Assembly: GCA_021205375.1 (NCBI GenBank)
Contig: JAJPXR010000261.1
Coordinates: forward strand, 1-7,756
DNA length: 7,756 nt
Source of the DNA: Clostridiales bacterium
GTDB taxonomy: Bacteria; Bacillota; Clostridia; Oscillospirales; Oscillospiraceae
Direction of reading: 5' to 3'
The translations under genes and the position numbers were made by a program. The stretch's first letter is position 1, and each line of letters opens with the position of its first letter. The notes under the pieces were generated by a model, which worked only from the letters and a program-made list of their open reading frames with translations, was not told where the DNA came from and did not search any database. Shown here one piece after another: positions 1 through 5,570 of the stretch.

Positions 1-151
1 CACTATTTTTGCGGGTTATTTTTCTCTGCCCCAACTCTTGACATAGAACCTTTTCTTTTTGCTTTGTGAACTTTTTGAGGCAATTAGTCAAGTTGACGAA
101 AGACCGAAAAAACGGCGGATTTGAAAAAGGTGTAACAAAAGGGGTAACATT
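1..151. other. Non-coding left flank, possible attachment-site region
   Basis: No gene is visible here. The stretch lies immediately beyond the 3' end of the integrase gene, which is where attL usually sits in integrase-bearing islands. Visible structure: an 11-bp palindrome GTCAAGTTGAC at 87-97, two GTAAC motifs at 132-136 and 144-148 spaced 12 bp apart, and runs of A and T. These could be core- and arm-type integrase sites, but no matching direct repeat was found at the other end of the window, so attL is only a guess from position. Confidence 0.25.
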
Positions 152-197
152 GCCCTCAGTCATGGCCCGGAAAGCTGTGATTGAGGGCTTTTATTTT
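152..197 (+). terminator. Rho-independent terminator facing into the element
   Basis: GCCCTCAGTCA (152-162) pairs with TGATTGAGGGC (178-188), 11 base pairs with one G-T, and TTTTATTTT follows on the plus strand. The T-tract overlaps the integrase stop codon (191-193). On the minus strand no T-run follows the stem, so it would stop rightward transcription from the flank running antisense into the integrase gene. Confidence 0.6.
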
Positions 198-1384
198 GCC
201 TCTTTGATAGCGTCCCTGGCGACCTGACCGGCGCGGCGGATGCTTTCCTCATTGGCGTGGGTATACAGCCGGAGGGTGGTAGAAACGTCGCTGTGGCCTA
301 ACCGGGCGCTGACACTTGCAATGTCCGCCCCGTTTGTGATGGCGACAGAGGCGGCGGTGTGCCTCATTTTGTGCGGGTGGAAATCTGGAATGTTATACCT
401 TTTTCCAAACGTCTTGAAATAATGCGTTGGGGATTGCGGATTCATGGGCAGCGGTGAGCCGTCCTGCGTGAAAACAAATTCACTCATACAGGCGTGGGAT
501 TGTTCCCGCTTTAACTCTTTCAGAAGGCCGATGACATCCGGGCCTATATCAACACAGCGCACTTTCCCGTTTTTGGGGGCGGTCAAGTAAACCCCTTTGG
601 CCGCCGTATACTGAAGATTGCCTTTTACTGTGATCATACCAGCGGAAAGGTCAACGTCTGCCCATCTGAGCGCGCACGCCTCCCCTTTTCGCAGGCCCGT
701 ATCGGCCAGAAGGTGGATGTAGCAGCGCCATTTGAGGCTTTCCTGTTCGAGGCACTGGAAAATATAACGTAGTTCTTCGACGGTATACGCCTGTTGCTGA
801 TTTGCGGCGGCGACTTTGTCCGCGCTGGTAGGTTTTGGACGTGAGACCTTGAGCATGGGGTTTATGCTGATGGTATCGTCCAAAAAAGCCATTTGGAAGA
901 TACCACACAGGATGCCATAGCATTTGACGCACGTTGCAACGGCGTACCCCTTCCGTTGGAAGCTGACAAGGAATTTCTGTATCATGGCGGGGGTTATATC
1001 TGCTATGCGGTATTCGCCCAAGGCGGGGAGAATATGCGTATTCAGAAATTGCCAGTAGTTAGTCCGCGAATTTTCGGAAAACGAGAGTTCCTTTGTCGGC
1101 ATATAGACCCAGCTGACATATTGGGCCAGTGTTTTCATTTTTGCGGCTTCGAGGGCGGCGGCTTTCTTTTCAGCGTCCCGCTCCTGCTTCGTCAAGAGTT
1201 CCCCGGAGGAAAGGGAATTTTCGAGTTCGGCGGCGAATTTTTGGAGTTCCCGCTGCGTTGTCCGGGCTGACCAACCAGGTTCCGGTCTCCAACTGCGTTT
1301 GACCCTGCGTCCCCGGCCATTGCTGACGGTGACTTTATAGACTGTTTCCCCGGCCTTGTTGGTGGTTTTCTCAATGGTGGCCAT
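191..1384 (-). CDS. int: Tyrosine-family site-specific integrase
   Basis: A 397-residue phage/ICE-type tyrosine recombinase that would integrate and, with an excisionase, excise the element. An N-terminal arm-binding-like region (about 1-80) is followed by a SAM-like core-binding domain (about 84-180, with LAQYVSWVY and NYWQFLNTHILPALG) and the catalytic domain (about 200-385). The catalytic residues are all present: R232 in TGLRKGE, a beta-hairpin Lys near 271-274, H338 and R341 in HPHKMRH, H364 in LGHSD and nucleophile Y374 in LRLYTH. I chose the ATG at 1384-1382 because GGGGGAGG lies about 8-15 bases before it; a TTG seven codons upstream is less likely. Its start overlaps the end of the repressor gene by 14 bases, so the two are probably one transcript with coupled translation. 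The length is normal for the family and no damage is visible. Confidence 0.95.
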   Translation of the reverse strand: MATIEKTTNKAGETVYKVTVSNGRGRRVKRSWRPEPGWSARTTQRELQKFAAELENSLSSGELLTKQERDAEKKAAALEAAKMKTLAQYVSWVYMPTKELSFSENSRTNYWQFLNTHILPALGEYRIADITPAMIQKFLVSFQRKGYAVATCVKCYGILCGIFQMAFLDDTISINPMLKVSRPKPTSADKVAAANQQQAYTVEELRYIFQCLEQESLKWRCYIHLLADTGLRKGEACALRWADVDLSAGMITVKGNLQYTAAKGVYLTAPKNGKVRCVDIGPDVIGLLKELKREQSHACMSEFVFTQDGSPLPMNPQSPTHYFKTFGKRYNIPDFHPHKMRHTAASVAITNGADIASVSARLGHSDVSTTLRLYTHANEESIRRAGQVARDAIKEAK

Positions 1385-2042
1385 GCTGTCCCGCCTCCCC
1401 CTCAAAATGGTCCTGCAACGTTTGCCCTCGCTTTTGAGCCGTCCCTTGTGCCTCTTTCAGGCCACGCAGGGCGGTGTTAAGCTCCACCAATACGGCCTCT
1501 TCGACAAGTCGCTGGTCAAGGCGGATTGACTGCGAGGGAGTGTAGTTCCTTTCGGGACTAAAAACTTTACCCGTCGGACTGACTGCCTGATCTCCCCCAT
1601 CATACTCAAATTCCATGAAGAAATTTATCAGGTCGATGAGGCTGCGGTTGCCGTCAACAGAATATTCCATATCTACGGCCAGTAGGTCTATCACCTGCGC
1701 GGCGCTCTTGTCAATATGCGCCTGTCTACGGAGGGCAGCAACGGAAAACTCCGAAATTCCCAACTCAGCGGCTGCGGCCTGTTCAGTGTCCCGGTGTTTG
1801 AAGTCGCTCCGGCCTAACAGGTAGTCGGTTGTAACGCCGTAGTAATCCGCGATTTTACAAACGTTCTCCAGTGACGGCCTAGAGATGCCAGTGCGGTATT
1901 GATTTACCGCTTGTGTCGAACATCCCAAAACGGCGGCAAGCTCCCCTGTGTCCGTGATAAGCTCATTCAGCCGCCGCGCAAGTGGCTGATTCATCTTTTC
2001 TGCAACGTCCATTGTTGAAATGTCGCTTTTTTTGCGTCCCAT
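1371..2042 (-). CDS. Xre/cI-type HTH transcriptional repressor
   Basis: A 223-residue protein with an HTH_3 (Cro/C1) domain at about 20-78: LARRLNELITDTGELAAVLG, then a recognition-helix region CSTQAVNQYRTG, ending in the common TTDYLLGRSD. The rest (80-223) is helical with no peptidase motif: I see no Ser-Lys LexA-type dyad, so a RecA-stimulated self-cleavage mechanism is not supported. It reads leftward ahead of int and diverges from the xis/replication genes, the position of the master repressor in temperate elements and of Stl in SaPIs. The start is the ATG at 2042-2040, with GGAGG 8 bases upstream. It probably represses the rightward promoter, and perhaps its own, through sites in 2043-2211. 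The C-terminus ends in a His-rich tail (GQHGHH) read from sequence shared with the integrase start. Its inducer is unknown. Confidence 0.85.
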   Translation of the reverse strand: MGRKKSDISTMDVAEKMNQPLARRLNELITDTGELAAVLGCSTQAVNQYRTGISRPSLENVCKIADYYGVTTDYLLGRSDFKHRDTEQAAAAELGISEFSVAALRRQAHIDKSAAQVIDLLAVDMEYSVDGNRSLIDLINFFMEFEYDGGDQAVSPTGKVFSPERNYTPSQSIRLDQRLVEEAVLVELNTALRGLKEAQGTAQKRGQTLQDHFEGEAGQHGHH

Positions 2043-2055
2043 GTTTTTACCTCCA

Positions 2056-2070
2056 GAAAGTATTACTTTC
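2056..2070. promoter_or_regulatory. Palindromic operator candidate GAAAGTA-N-TACTTTC
   Basis: A perfect 7-bp inverted repeat with one central base sits between the repressor's ribosome binding site and its -10 elements. The half-site TACTTTC recurs at 2122-2128, on the -10 of the rightward promoter, and TACTTT occurs again at 2185-2190. Half-sites over both divergent promoters fit binding by the adjacent Xre repressor. Assignment to that protein is inferred. Confidence 0.5.
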
Positions 2071-2071
2071 G

Positions 2072-2084
2072 ATTATAGATTATA
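2072..2084 (-). promoter_or_regulatory. Leftward promoter -10 elements for repressor-int
   Basis: On the minus strand two overlapping-register TATAAT hexamers occur at 2084-2079 and 2077-2072, seven bases apart, just upstream of the repressor start. No good -35 is seen at 17 bp, so the promoter may be weak or activator dependent. It is the only promoter-like sequence before the repressor-integrase pair. Confidence 0.45.
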
Positions 2085-2096
2085 AGAAATTATTGC

Positions 2097-2125
2097 TTGC
2101 ATTTTTCCGCATTGAGCCGTATACT
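2097..2125 (+). promoter_or_regulatory. Rightward early promoter (xis-replication operon)
   Basis: TTGCAT (2097-2102), a 17-bp spacer and TATACT (2120-2125) form a sigma-A-like promoter ahead of the excisionase-like gene. The TACTTTC half-site at 2122-2128 overlaps the -10, so a bound repressor would block it. The start would be near 2132, leaving an untranslated leader of about 80 bases. Confidence 0.5.
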
Positions 2126-2133
2126 TTCATTAT

Positions 2134-2176
2134 GAAGCATAACTTGTTGAAATTTATTATAAACAAGTGAAACTTC
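2134..2176. repeat. Interrupted inverted repeat in the early leader
   Basis: GAAG-N4-ACTTGTT (2134-2148) is mirrored by AACAAGT-N4-CTTC (2162-2176) around a 13-base AT-rich centre. It lies just downstream of the predicted rightward start, so it may be a second operator or an RNA hairpin in the 5' leader. Symmetry at both the inner 7 and outer 4 positions argues against chance, but no function is shown. Confidence 0.4.
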
Positions 2177-2211
2177 AATGTCAATACTTTTTTTGGAGGT
2201 GCTGATTTTTC

Positions 2212-2415
2212 ATGGAAAATCAATATATCAATTGGTCTTATGACGGCCCACCGTTCGCTTCGATTGTCGAGGCAAGTAAGGCCACCGGGTTGTCGCAGTA
2301 TTTTTTGCGGCGGGGCTGCAAAAGCGGTGAGGTTCCCTGCGTCAAGTCCGGCGACAAGTACCTGATAAACATCCCGGCCTTATACCGAAAGCTAGGTGTT
2401 ACCGTAGATGAGTGA
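2212..2415 (+). CDS. Excisionase-like / AlpA-like HTH protein
   Basis: A 67-residue protein with a winged-helix, MerR-like excisionase fold signature: SIVEASKATGLSQYFLRRGCKSGEVPCVKSGDKYLINIPALYRKLG. The order helix, turn, helix (SQYFLRRG), then a wing (PCVKSGDKYLIN) is typical of the excisionase/helix-turn-helix_17 group. It is the first gene rightward of the divergent control region and overlaps the helicase gene by 8 bases. By position it should bind DNA to direct integrase toward excision, or act as an early activator as AlpA does in P4. GGAGGT (2195-2200) lies 11 bases before the ATG, a rather long spacing that may lower expression. No damage is visible. Whether it is excisionase or activator cannot be decided from sequence. 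Confidence 0.75.
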   Translation: MENQYINWSYDGPPFASIVEASKATGLSQYFLRRGCKSGEVPCVKSGDKYLINIPALYRKLGVTVDE

Positions 2416-4081
2416 CGCGCTGAATGAGGCTTTACGCTTGGGTATGCCGCTGGAGGACTACCAGGCGGGGCTAAAGCGGGGATTCACGCCGGAGGAACTG
2501 CTGGAGGCCGCGAGGTCGATAAACGGCAAAGGTGAATCCTTCGACCACGATGACCCCGGCGGCGTTGCGGTGACGCGGGCGGAACCAGTCCAGCTCACCG
2601 CCCCGCTGCTCAAACCCCCCGACCTGTCCGACGCGGGCAACGCGGAAATATTCGTGGAACACTGTCGGGGCCGCCTGGTTTGGGTGGACGCGCTGGGGTG
2701 GCTGTGGTGGAACGGCCAGCGGTGGGAGCGGGACAACCACAAGGCCATGACCTGGGGAAAAGAACTTTCCGGCGGGATGCTGGAAGAGGCAAAGCAGCTC
2801 AACCGGGAGGCCCTGACCGCCCAGGCAGAGGCCCAGGCAAGGTTTACCGAGACCGGAGACGATGGGGACAAATCCCGCCTGGAGGACGCAAAAGCGGCGG
2901 CAAGGGCGGCAACGGCCTATCTGAAACACGCAAAGAACCTGCGAAACGAGCGCCGGTTGAAAAGTATGCTGGAGCTGTCCAAACCCGACCTTGTGATAAA
3001 GGCCGCCCAACTGGACGCGAACCCGTTTGACCTGAACACCCCCGCCGGTATCGTCAACCTGACCACCGGGGACGTGCGCCGCCACGACCCCGCCGCCTAT
3101 TGCAGTCAGATCACTGAGGCCAGCCCCGGCGAACAGGGCGCAGAGCTGTGGCGTGACTTCCTCTGCACCATCACGCAAAACGACATCAACGTGGAGCGGT
3201 TTCTGCAAGAGGTGGCGGGAATGGCCCTGTTTGGCGCGGTGTACCAGGAGGGAATCATCATCGCTTACGGCGGCGGGCGCAACGGCAAATCGACCTTTTT
3301 CAACGCCCTGGGCCGGGTGTTCGGGGAGTATTCCGGCGGTATCGACATTCAGGTGTTGACCACCGAGCGGCAAAACCGGGGCGCGAGCCTGGCCACCCTC
3401 CGGGGGAAACGCCTGGTCGTCACCGGGGAGCTGGAGGAACACCAGCGGCTGTCCGTGGCGACGTTGAAGAAAATCGCCAGCACCGACAAGATGACCGTAG
3501 AGGAAAAGTTTCACCAGCCGGAGACCATCACGCCGTCCCACTCCATCGTCCTGTTCACCAACCACCTGCCCCGGGTGGGCAGCACCGACAGCGGGACATG
3601 GAGGCGGCTTGTGGTGGTTCCCTTCCTGGCGGTCATTCCCCCAGGCAAGGGGGTGCAGAATTACGCCGACGTGTTGGCGGAACAGGCCGGGGGCGCTATC
3701 CTGTCATGGGCCATTGAGGGCGCGGTACGGTTTGCCCGCAACGGTTTCAAGCTGCAAATCCCCGACCCGGTGGCAGAGGCGACCGAGGCATACCAGGCGC
3801 AAGAGGACTGGTTGAGCAACTTCCTGGACGAGCGGTGTGTGATAAATACCGGGGATAAAGTTCCCGCCGGGGAGCTGTTCAAGGTGTATCGGGAATGGGC
3901 CAAAGGCAACGGGGAGTTTCCCCGGAGAGCCGCCGACTTCAACGCCGCGATGGAGGCCAAAGGGTTCCGACAAATCAGACCCGGCAACAGAAAGACATGG
4001 TTGGGGCTGCGCTTAGAATCCTCTGAAATGTTCGGAAATTCTGGTTATTACAGAGGAAACGGGAACTGTTCGGCTGGGTAA
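2408..4081 (+). CDS. D5/P4-type SF3 replicative helicase (no primase domain)
   Basis: A 557-residue protein of the phage/plasmid D5 family. Residues about 90-265 match the D5_N region (GWLWWNGQRWERD at 97-109, NLTTGDVRRHDP at 217-228). Residues 280-410 hold the SF3 helicase core: Walker A GGGRNGKST (288-296, K294), Walker B-like LVVTGELEE (336-344), motif C LFTNHLP (382-388) with N385, and an Arg finger in TWRR (397-400). A D5 C-terminal HTH-like region follows (DWLSNFL at 467-473, YREWAKG at 494-500). P4 alpha and many D5 proteins carry an N-terminal primase; here only about 90 residues precede D5_N and no primase motif is seen, so priming must come from elsewhere. The ATG at 2408 overlaps the xis stop and has only a weak ribosome site, which suggests translational coupling. 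The last 20 residues after WLGLRLE look non-conserved and Gly/Asn-rich and are coded by more AT-rich DNA, possibly a replaced tail. Confidence 0.92.
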   Translation: MSDALNEALRLGMPLEDYQAGLKRGFTPEELLEAARSINGKGESFDHDDPGGVAVTRAEPVQLTAPLLKPPDLSDAGNAEIFVEHCRGRLVWVDALGWLWWNGQRWERDNHKAMTWGKELSGGMLEEAKQLNREALTAQAEAQARFTETGDDGDKSRLEDAKAAARAATAYLKHAKNLRNERRLKSMLELSKPDLVIKAAQLDANPFDLNTPAGIVNLTTGDVRRHDPAAYCSQITEASPGEQGAELWRDFLCTITQNDINVERFLQEVAGMALFGAVYQEGIIIAYGGGRNGKSTFFNALGRVFGEYSGGIDIQVLTTERQNRGASLATLRGKRLVVTGELEEHQRLSVATLKKIASTDKMTVEEKFHQPETITPSHSIVLFTNHLPRVGSTDSGTWRRLVVVPFLAVIPPGKGVQNYADVLAEQAGGAILSWAIEGAVRFARNGFKLQIPDPVAEATEAYQAQEDWLSNFLDERCVINTGDKVPAGELFKVYREWAKGNGEFPRRAADFNAAMEAKGFRQIRPGNRKTWLGLRLESSEMFGNSGYYRGNGNCSAG

Positions 4082-4091
4082 AAATTCCAAG

Positions 4092-4185
4092 TTGCGGGTG
4101 GTTACGGCAAAAAACAAGCCTTTCCTTAAAGAAAACCATTTTTGATTTTTTTAATTTATAGCATCTTACCGTAACCACCCGTAAC
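4092..4185. other. Candidate replication origin: inverted iterons flanking AT-rich core
   Basis: Twenty-base arms at 4092-4111 and 4166-4185 are inverted copies that differ at 2 positions. Each arm holds two heptamers GTTACGG spaced 10 bp start to start, one helical turn: 4092-4098 (one mismatch, GTTGCGG), 4102-4108, and on the minus strand 4175-4169 and 4185-4179. The 54 bases between the arms are roughly three quarters A+T, with a T-rich run near 4150. This sits directly after the helicase gene. In SaPIs the origin lies 3' of rep as short repeats flanking an AT-rich stretch, so this is the likely site bound by the D5 protein. A long-loop hairpin in the mRNA is the alternative. Confidence 0.6.
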
Positions 4186-4232
4186 ATCCTAAAAATTAAC
4201 AGCAAGTTTTTTGATAAGAGAAAGGAATATTT

Positions 4233-4445
4233 ATGATGAATTATGAACCGTATTTCTGCCCGCTGCTGTGTATCGCCGCCGCGAAATGCAACAACCCCAC
4301 CGGCGGCCACTGTTTGGGTGCACATTGCGCATGGTGGGACGATGAAAAGAGCCAGTGCGCCGTGACCCGGCTGTGTGACATCGACGCCACATTGAGCGAG
4401 GAACTTTCCGCCCTGGCCGCCCCGGAGGGAGGCGCCGCCCATTGA
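4233..4445 (+). CDS. Small Cys-rich protein A, probable metal-binding
   Basis: A 70-residue protein with seven cysteines (9, 13, 19, 27, 32, 42, 48). The core is CP-L near 9-11, then HC-x-G-x-x-C-x-W (26-34) and a further C42. The same core is present in the next gene, so the two look like diverged copies. The cysteine pairs could bind zinc in a small ribbon or knuckle, but the function is unknown. Similar short CPF-type proteins are, from memory, common in clostridial prophage and island replication regions. AAAGGA (4221-4226) lies 6 bases before the ATG at 4233; a second ATG follows at 4236. It opens the packed downstream gene cluster and ends in a four-base overlap region with the next gene. 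There is no signal peptide or membrane segment. Confidence 0.7.
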   Translation: MMNYEPYFCPLLCIAAAKCNNPTGGHCLGAHCAWWDDEKSQCAVTRLCDIDATLSEELSALAAPEGGAAH

Positions 4446-4648
4446 AACCCTACCAGGTGAACAAGATGCCCCTGTGTCCCTTCAAAACCAGCGCGGCCCA
4501 CTGTGTCGGTGACGGCTGCATGGCCTGGACCGGCAAGTCTTGTGACCGGTTTCACGGGGAACCCGCTCCGGGGGTCCAGAGACGCATTGACGCGGCGATG
4601 GCGTATCAGCCCGATAACAGCAAGTGGGAGGCGAAAAATGGGCGGTAA
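4442..4648 (+). CDS. Small Cys-rich protein B, relative of protein A
   Basis: A 68-residue protein with four cysteines: C12 in LCPFK, C21 and C26 in HCVGDGC, and C34 in GKSC, plus W29. The C-x4-C spacing and the HC-x-G-x-x-C pattern equal those of the preceding gene. The four cysteines could form one zinc site. I chose the TTG at 4442, which overlaps the previous stop by four bases and has GGAGGGAGG about 9 bases upstream. The ATG at 4466 (MPLCPFK) with AGGTG before it is a real alternative and would keep the whole Cys core. The C-terminal half (37-68) is polar and Cys-free. The end overlaps the next gene by 11 bases. Function unknown; context suggests an early or regulatory role in the element. 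Confidence 0.7.
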   Translation: MKPYQVNKMPLCPFKTSAAHCVGDGCMAWTGKSCDRFHGEPAPGVQRRIDAAMAYQPDNSKWEAKNGR

Positions 4649-4871
4649 GTCGCAGAGAAAGGGGAGAAATGGAGAGCTGGAACTATGCTGTATCCTTTCG
4701 GGATATGGGTACGATGTTCACCCTGGCCGGGCGATGAGCTATGGGGCAGAGCCGGATTTAACCGGTCTCCCCGCCGTATTTCACCGGAGAAACCGGGAAG
4801 GATGGAGGGTGACAATGAACCTCCGGGACTGGTTGGAACTTTACGGAAATAATCACAAAAATGGGGGGTGA
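4638..4871 (+). CDS. PDDEXK endonuclease remnant with internal deletion
   Basis: A 77-residue protein. Its first 45 residues (GGKSQRKGRNGELEL, then YGYDV, then MSYGAEPDLTGLP) match the N-terminal part, and residues 46-69 (AVFHRRNREGW, then VTM and DWLELY) match the C-terminal part, of a clostridial phage PDDEXK nuclease/Holliday junction resolvase-like family that I recall as about 110-115 residues. The segment that normally lies between, with the hydrophobic strand and the E-x-K catalytic pair, is missing. P39-D40 remain. The join is in frame at P45-A46 (bases 4770-4775). The product therefore should not cut DNA, though it may still fold or bind. The ATG at 4638 has GGGAGG at 4626-4631 and overlaps the upstream gene by 11 bases. 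The family assignment is from memory; the deletion is inferred from it. Confidence 0.7.
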   Translation: MGGKSQRKGRNGELELCCILSGYGYDVHPGRAMSYGAEPDLTGLPAVFHRRNREGWRVTMNLRDWLELYGNNHKNGG

Positions 4872-4875
4872 CATC

Positions 4876-5259
4876 ATGAATATGAAGCAAGCGCACGGTT
4901 TGGCGGCGCTACTGTCCTCCAACTCCATCACGGAGGCCGCGAAAGTCTCCGGGACCTCTGAGACCACACTGAGGCGATGGCTGCGGGAAGATGCTGAGTT
5001 TATCGAGGCGTATAATACGCAGTTGAGGACGATGCTGGAGGATGCGTCCCGCGTCGGACAAGTCCGCTCTGCTGAGGCTATGAAGTGCTTCGTGGATGTT
5101 ATGGGGGACGATGCGATAAACCCGCAAACGAGGATAACGGCGGCCCGTTCGCTGCTGGAGTTCACCCTGAAGCTGACGGAGTTCACGGAGCTGAAAACGC
5201 AGATGGAGGAACTAGAGCGGCGTATCAAAAAGATGGATGGGGGTGAAAACCGTGTTTGA
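4876..5259 (+). CDS. HTH protein, terminase small subunit-like
   Basis: A 127-residue protein. Residues 5-45 form a helix-turn-helix (LLSSNSITEAAKVSGTSETT, then LRRWLREDAEF) of the phBC6A51/terminase-small-subunit type. The middle (46-95) is helical and residues 96-121 look like a coiled coil (LKLTEFTELKTQMEELERRI). In phages such proteins recognise packaging sites and oligomerise; in PICIs a TerS redirects helper packaging to island DNA. No large terminase is in the window, so the packaging role is inferred. An HTH regulator is the alternative. I chose the ATG at 4876, with a GGGGGG run ending 7-8 bases upstream. The in-frame ATG at 4861 lacks a ribosome site, and 4882 is possible. The gene starts 4 bases after the nuclease remnant and overlaps the next gene by 8 bases. 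Confidence 0.65.
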   Translation: MNMKQAHGLAALLSSNSITEAAKVSGTSETTLRRWLREDAEFIEAYNTQLRTMLEDASRVGQVRSAEAMKCFVDVMGDDAINPQTRITAARSLLEFTLKLTEFTELKTQMEELERRIKKMDGGENRV

Positions 5260-5518
5260 GAACATCAAAAAGCGCCTTGACGACGCGAAAAAGACCGTGG
5301 ACATCTACGACAACGGCGACTTTTTGCCGCCTGTTGATAGCGTGGCCTTTGGTGTCCGTATCGCCTGGTTGGAAATCCTTGGTGCTGAGGAATGTGTACC
5401 GGTGTTTTCGCAGGCGGAATTAGACCAAATCCTGTCGCTGGACCCGGAGAGATATTCGCCGGAGGATGCGGAACGGATTCGGGGTGTTCAACAGTCTATC
5501 AGGGAATACCTGGCATGA
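5252..5518 (+). CDS. Small acidic protein of unknown function
   Basis: An 88-residue acidic protein I do not recognise. It starts with a basic-amphipathic helix (FENIKKRLDDAKKT), has a central hydrophobic segment (SVAFGVRIAWLEILG) and ends in a helical region rich in Asp, Glu and Arg (AELDQILSLDPERYSPEDAE). There is no signal peptide, membrane helix or cysteine cluster. I chose the GTG at 5252 because GGGGGTG lies 8 bases before it; the ATG at 5237 is in frame but has no ribosome site. It overlaps the TerS-like gene by 8 bases and is the last gene before a terminator, so it belongs to the same operon. Confidence 0.65.
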   Translation: MFENIKKRLDDAKKTVDIYDNGDFLPPVDSVAFGVRIAWLEILGAEECVPVFSQAELDQILSLDPERYSPEDAERIRGVQQSIREYLA

Positions 5519-5520
5519 AT

Positions 5521-5551
5521 AAAGCCCTCTCCACACCGGAGGGGGCTTTTT
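5521..5551 (+). terminator. Rho-independent terminator of the helicase-TerS operon
   Basis: AAAGCCCTCTCC (5521-5532) pairs with GGAGGGGGCTTT (5538-5549), 12 base pairs with one T-G, around the loop ACACC. A short T-tract follows. It begins 3 bases after the last stop codon. Confidence 0.85.
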
Positions 5552-5570
5552 CAGTCTGTAGAAAAAGTGT

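Larger units (their letters stand above)
191..5518. mobile_element. PICI-like satellite or integrative island (ends undefined)
   Basis: Integrase and repressor read leftward; excisionase, SF3 replication helicase, origin-like iterons, small genes and a TerS-like protein read rightward. This is the SaPI/PICI order. No structural, portal or lysis genes are present. The limits given are those of the gene set, not of the DNA element; no att repeat was found, and the genes from 5640 onward may belong to the same element. Confidence 0.55.

Noticed and set aside
38..66. TTGACA at 38-43 as a promoter
   Set aside because: No acceptable -10 hexamer occurs 16-18 bases downstream.
893..1270. Plus-strand frame of 125 codons inside the integrase gene
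   Set aside because: Antisense to a complete integrase with all catalytic residues; no ribosome site or family signature.
2471..3565. Long open frame of 364 codons on the minus strand inside the helicase gene
   Set aside because: It is the shadow of a GC-rich gene with full SF3 motifs on the plus strand. The antisense product is low-complexity in Gly, Val and Gln with no domain or good start site.
3975..4442. Minus-strand frame of 155 codons over the origin-like region and Cys-rich gene
   Set aside because: It crosses the AT-rich core and opposes a gene with a good ribosome site; the product looks random.
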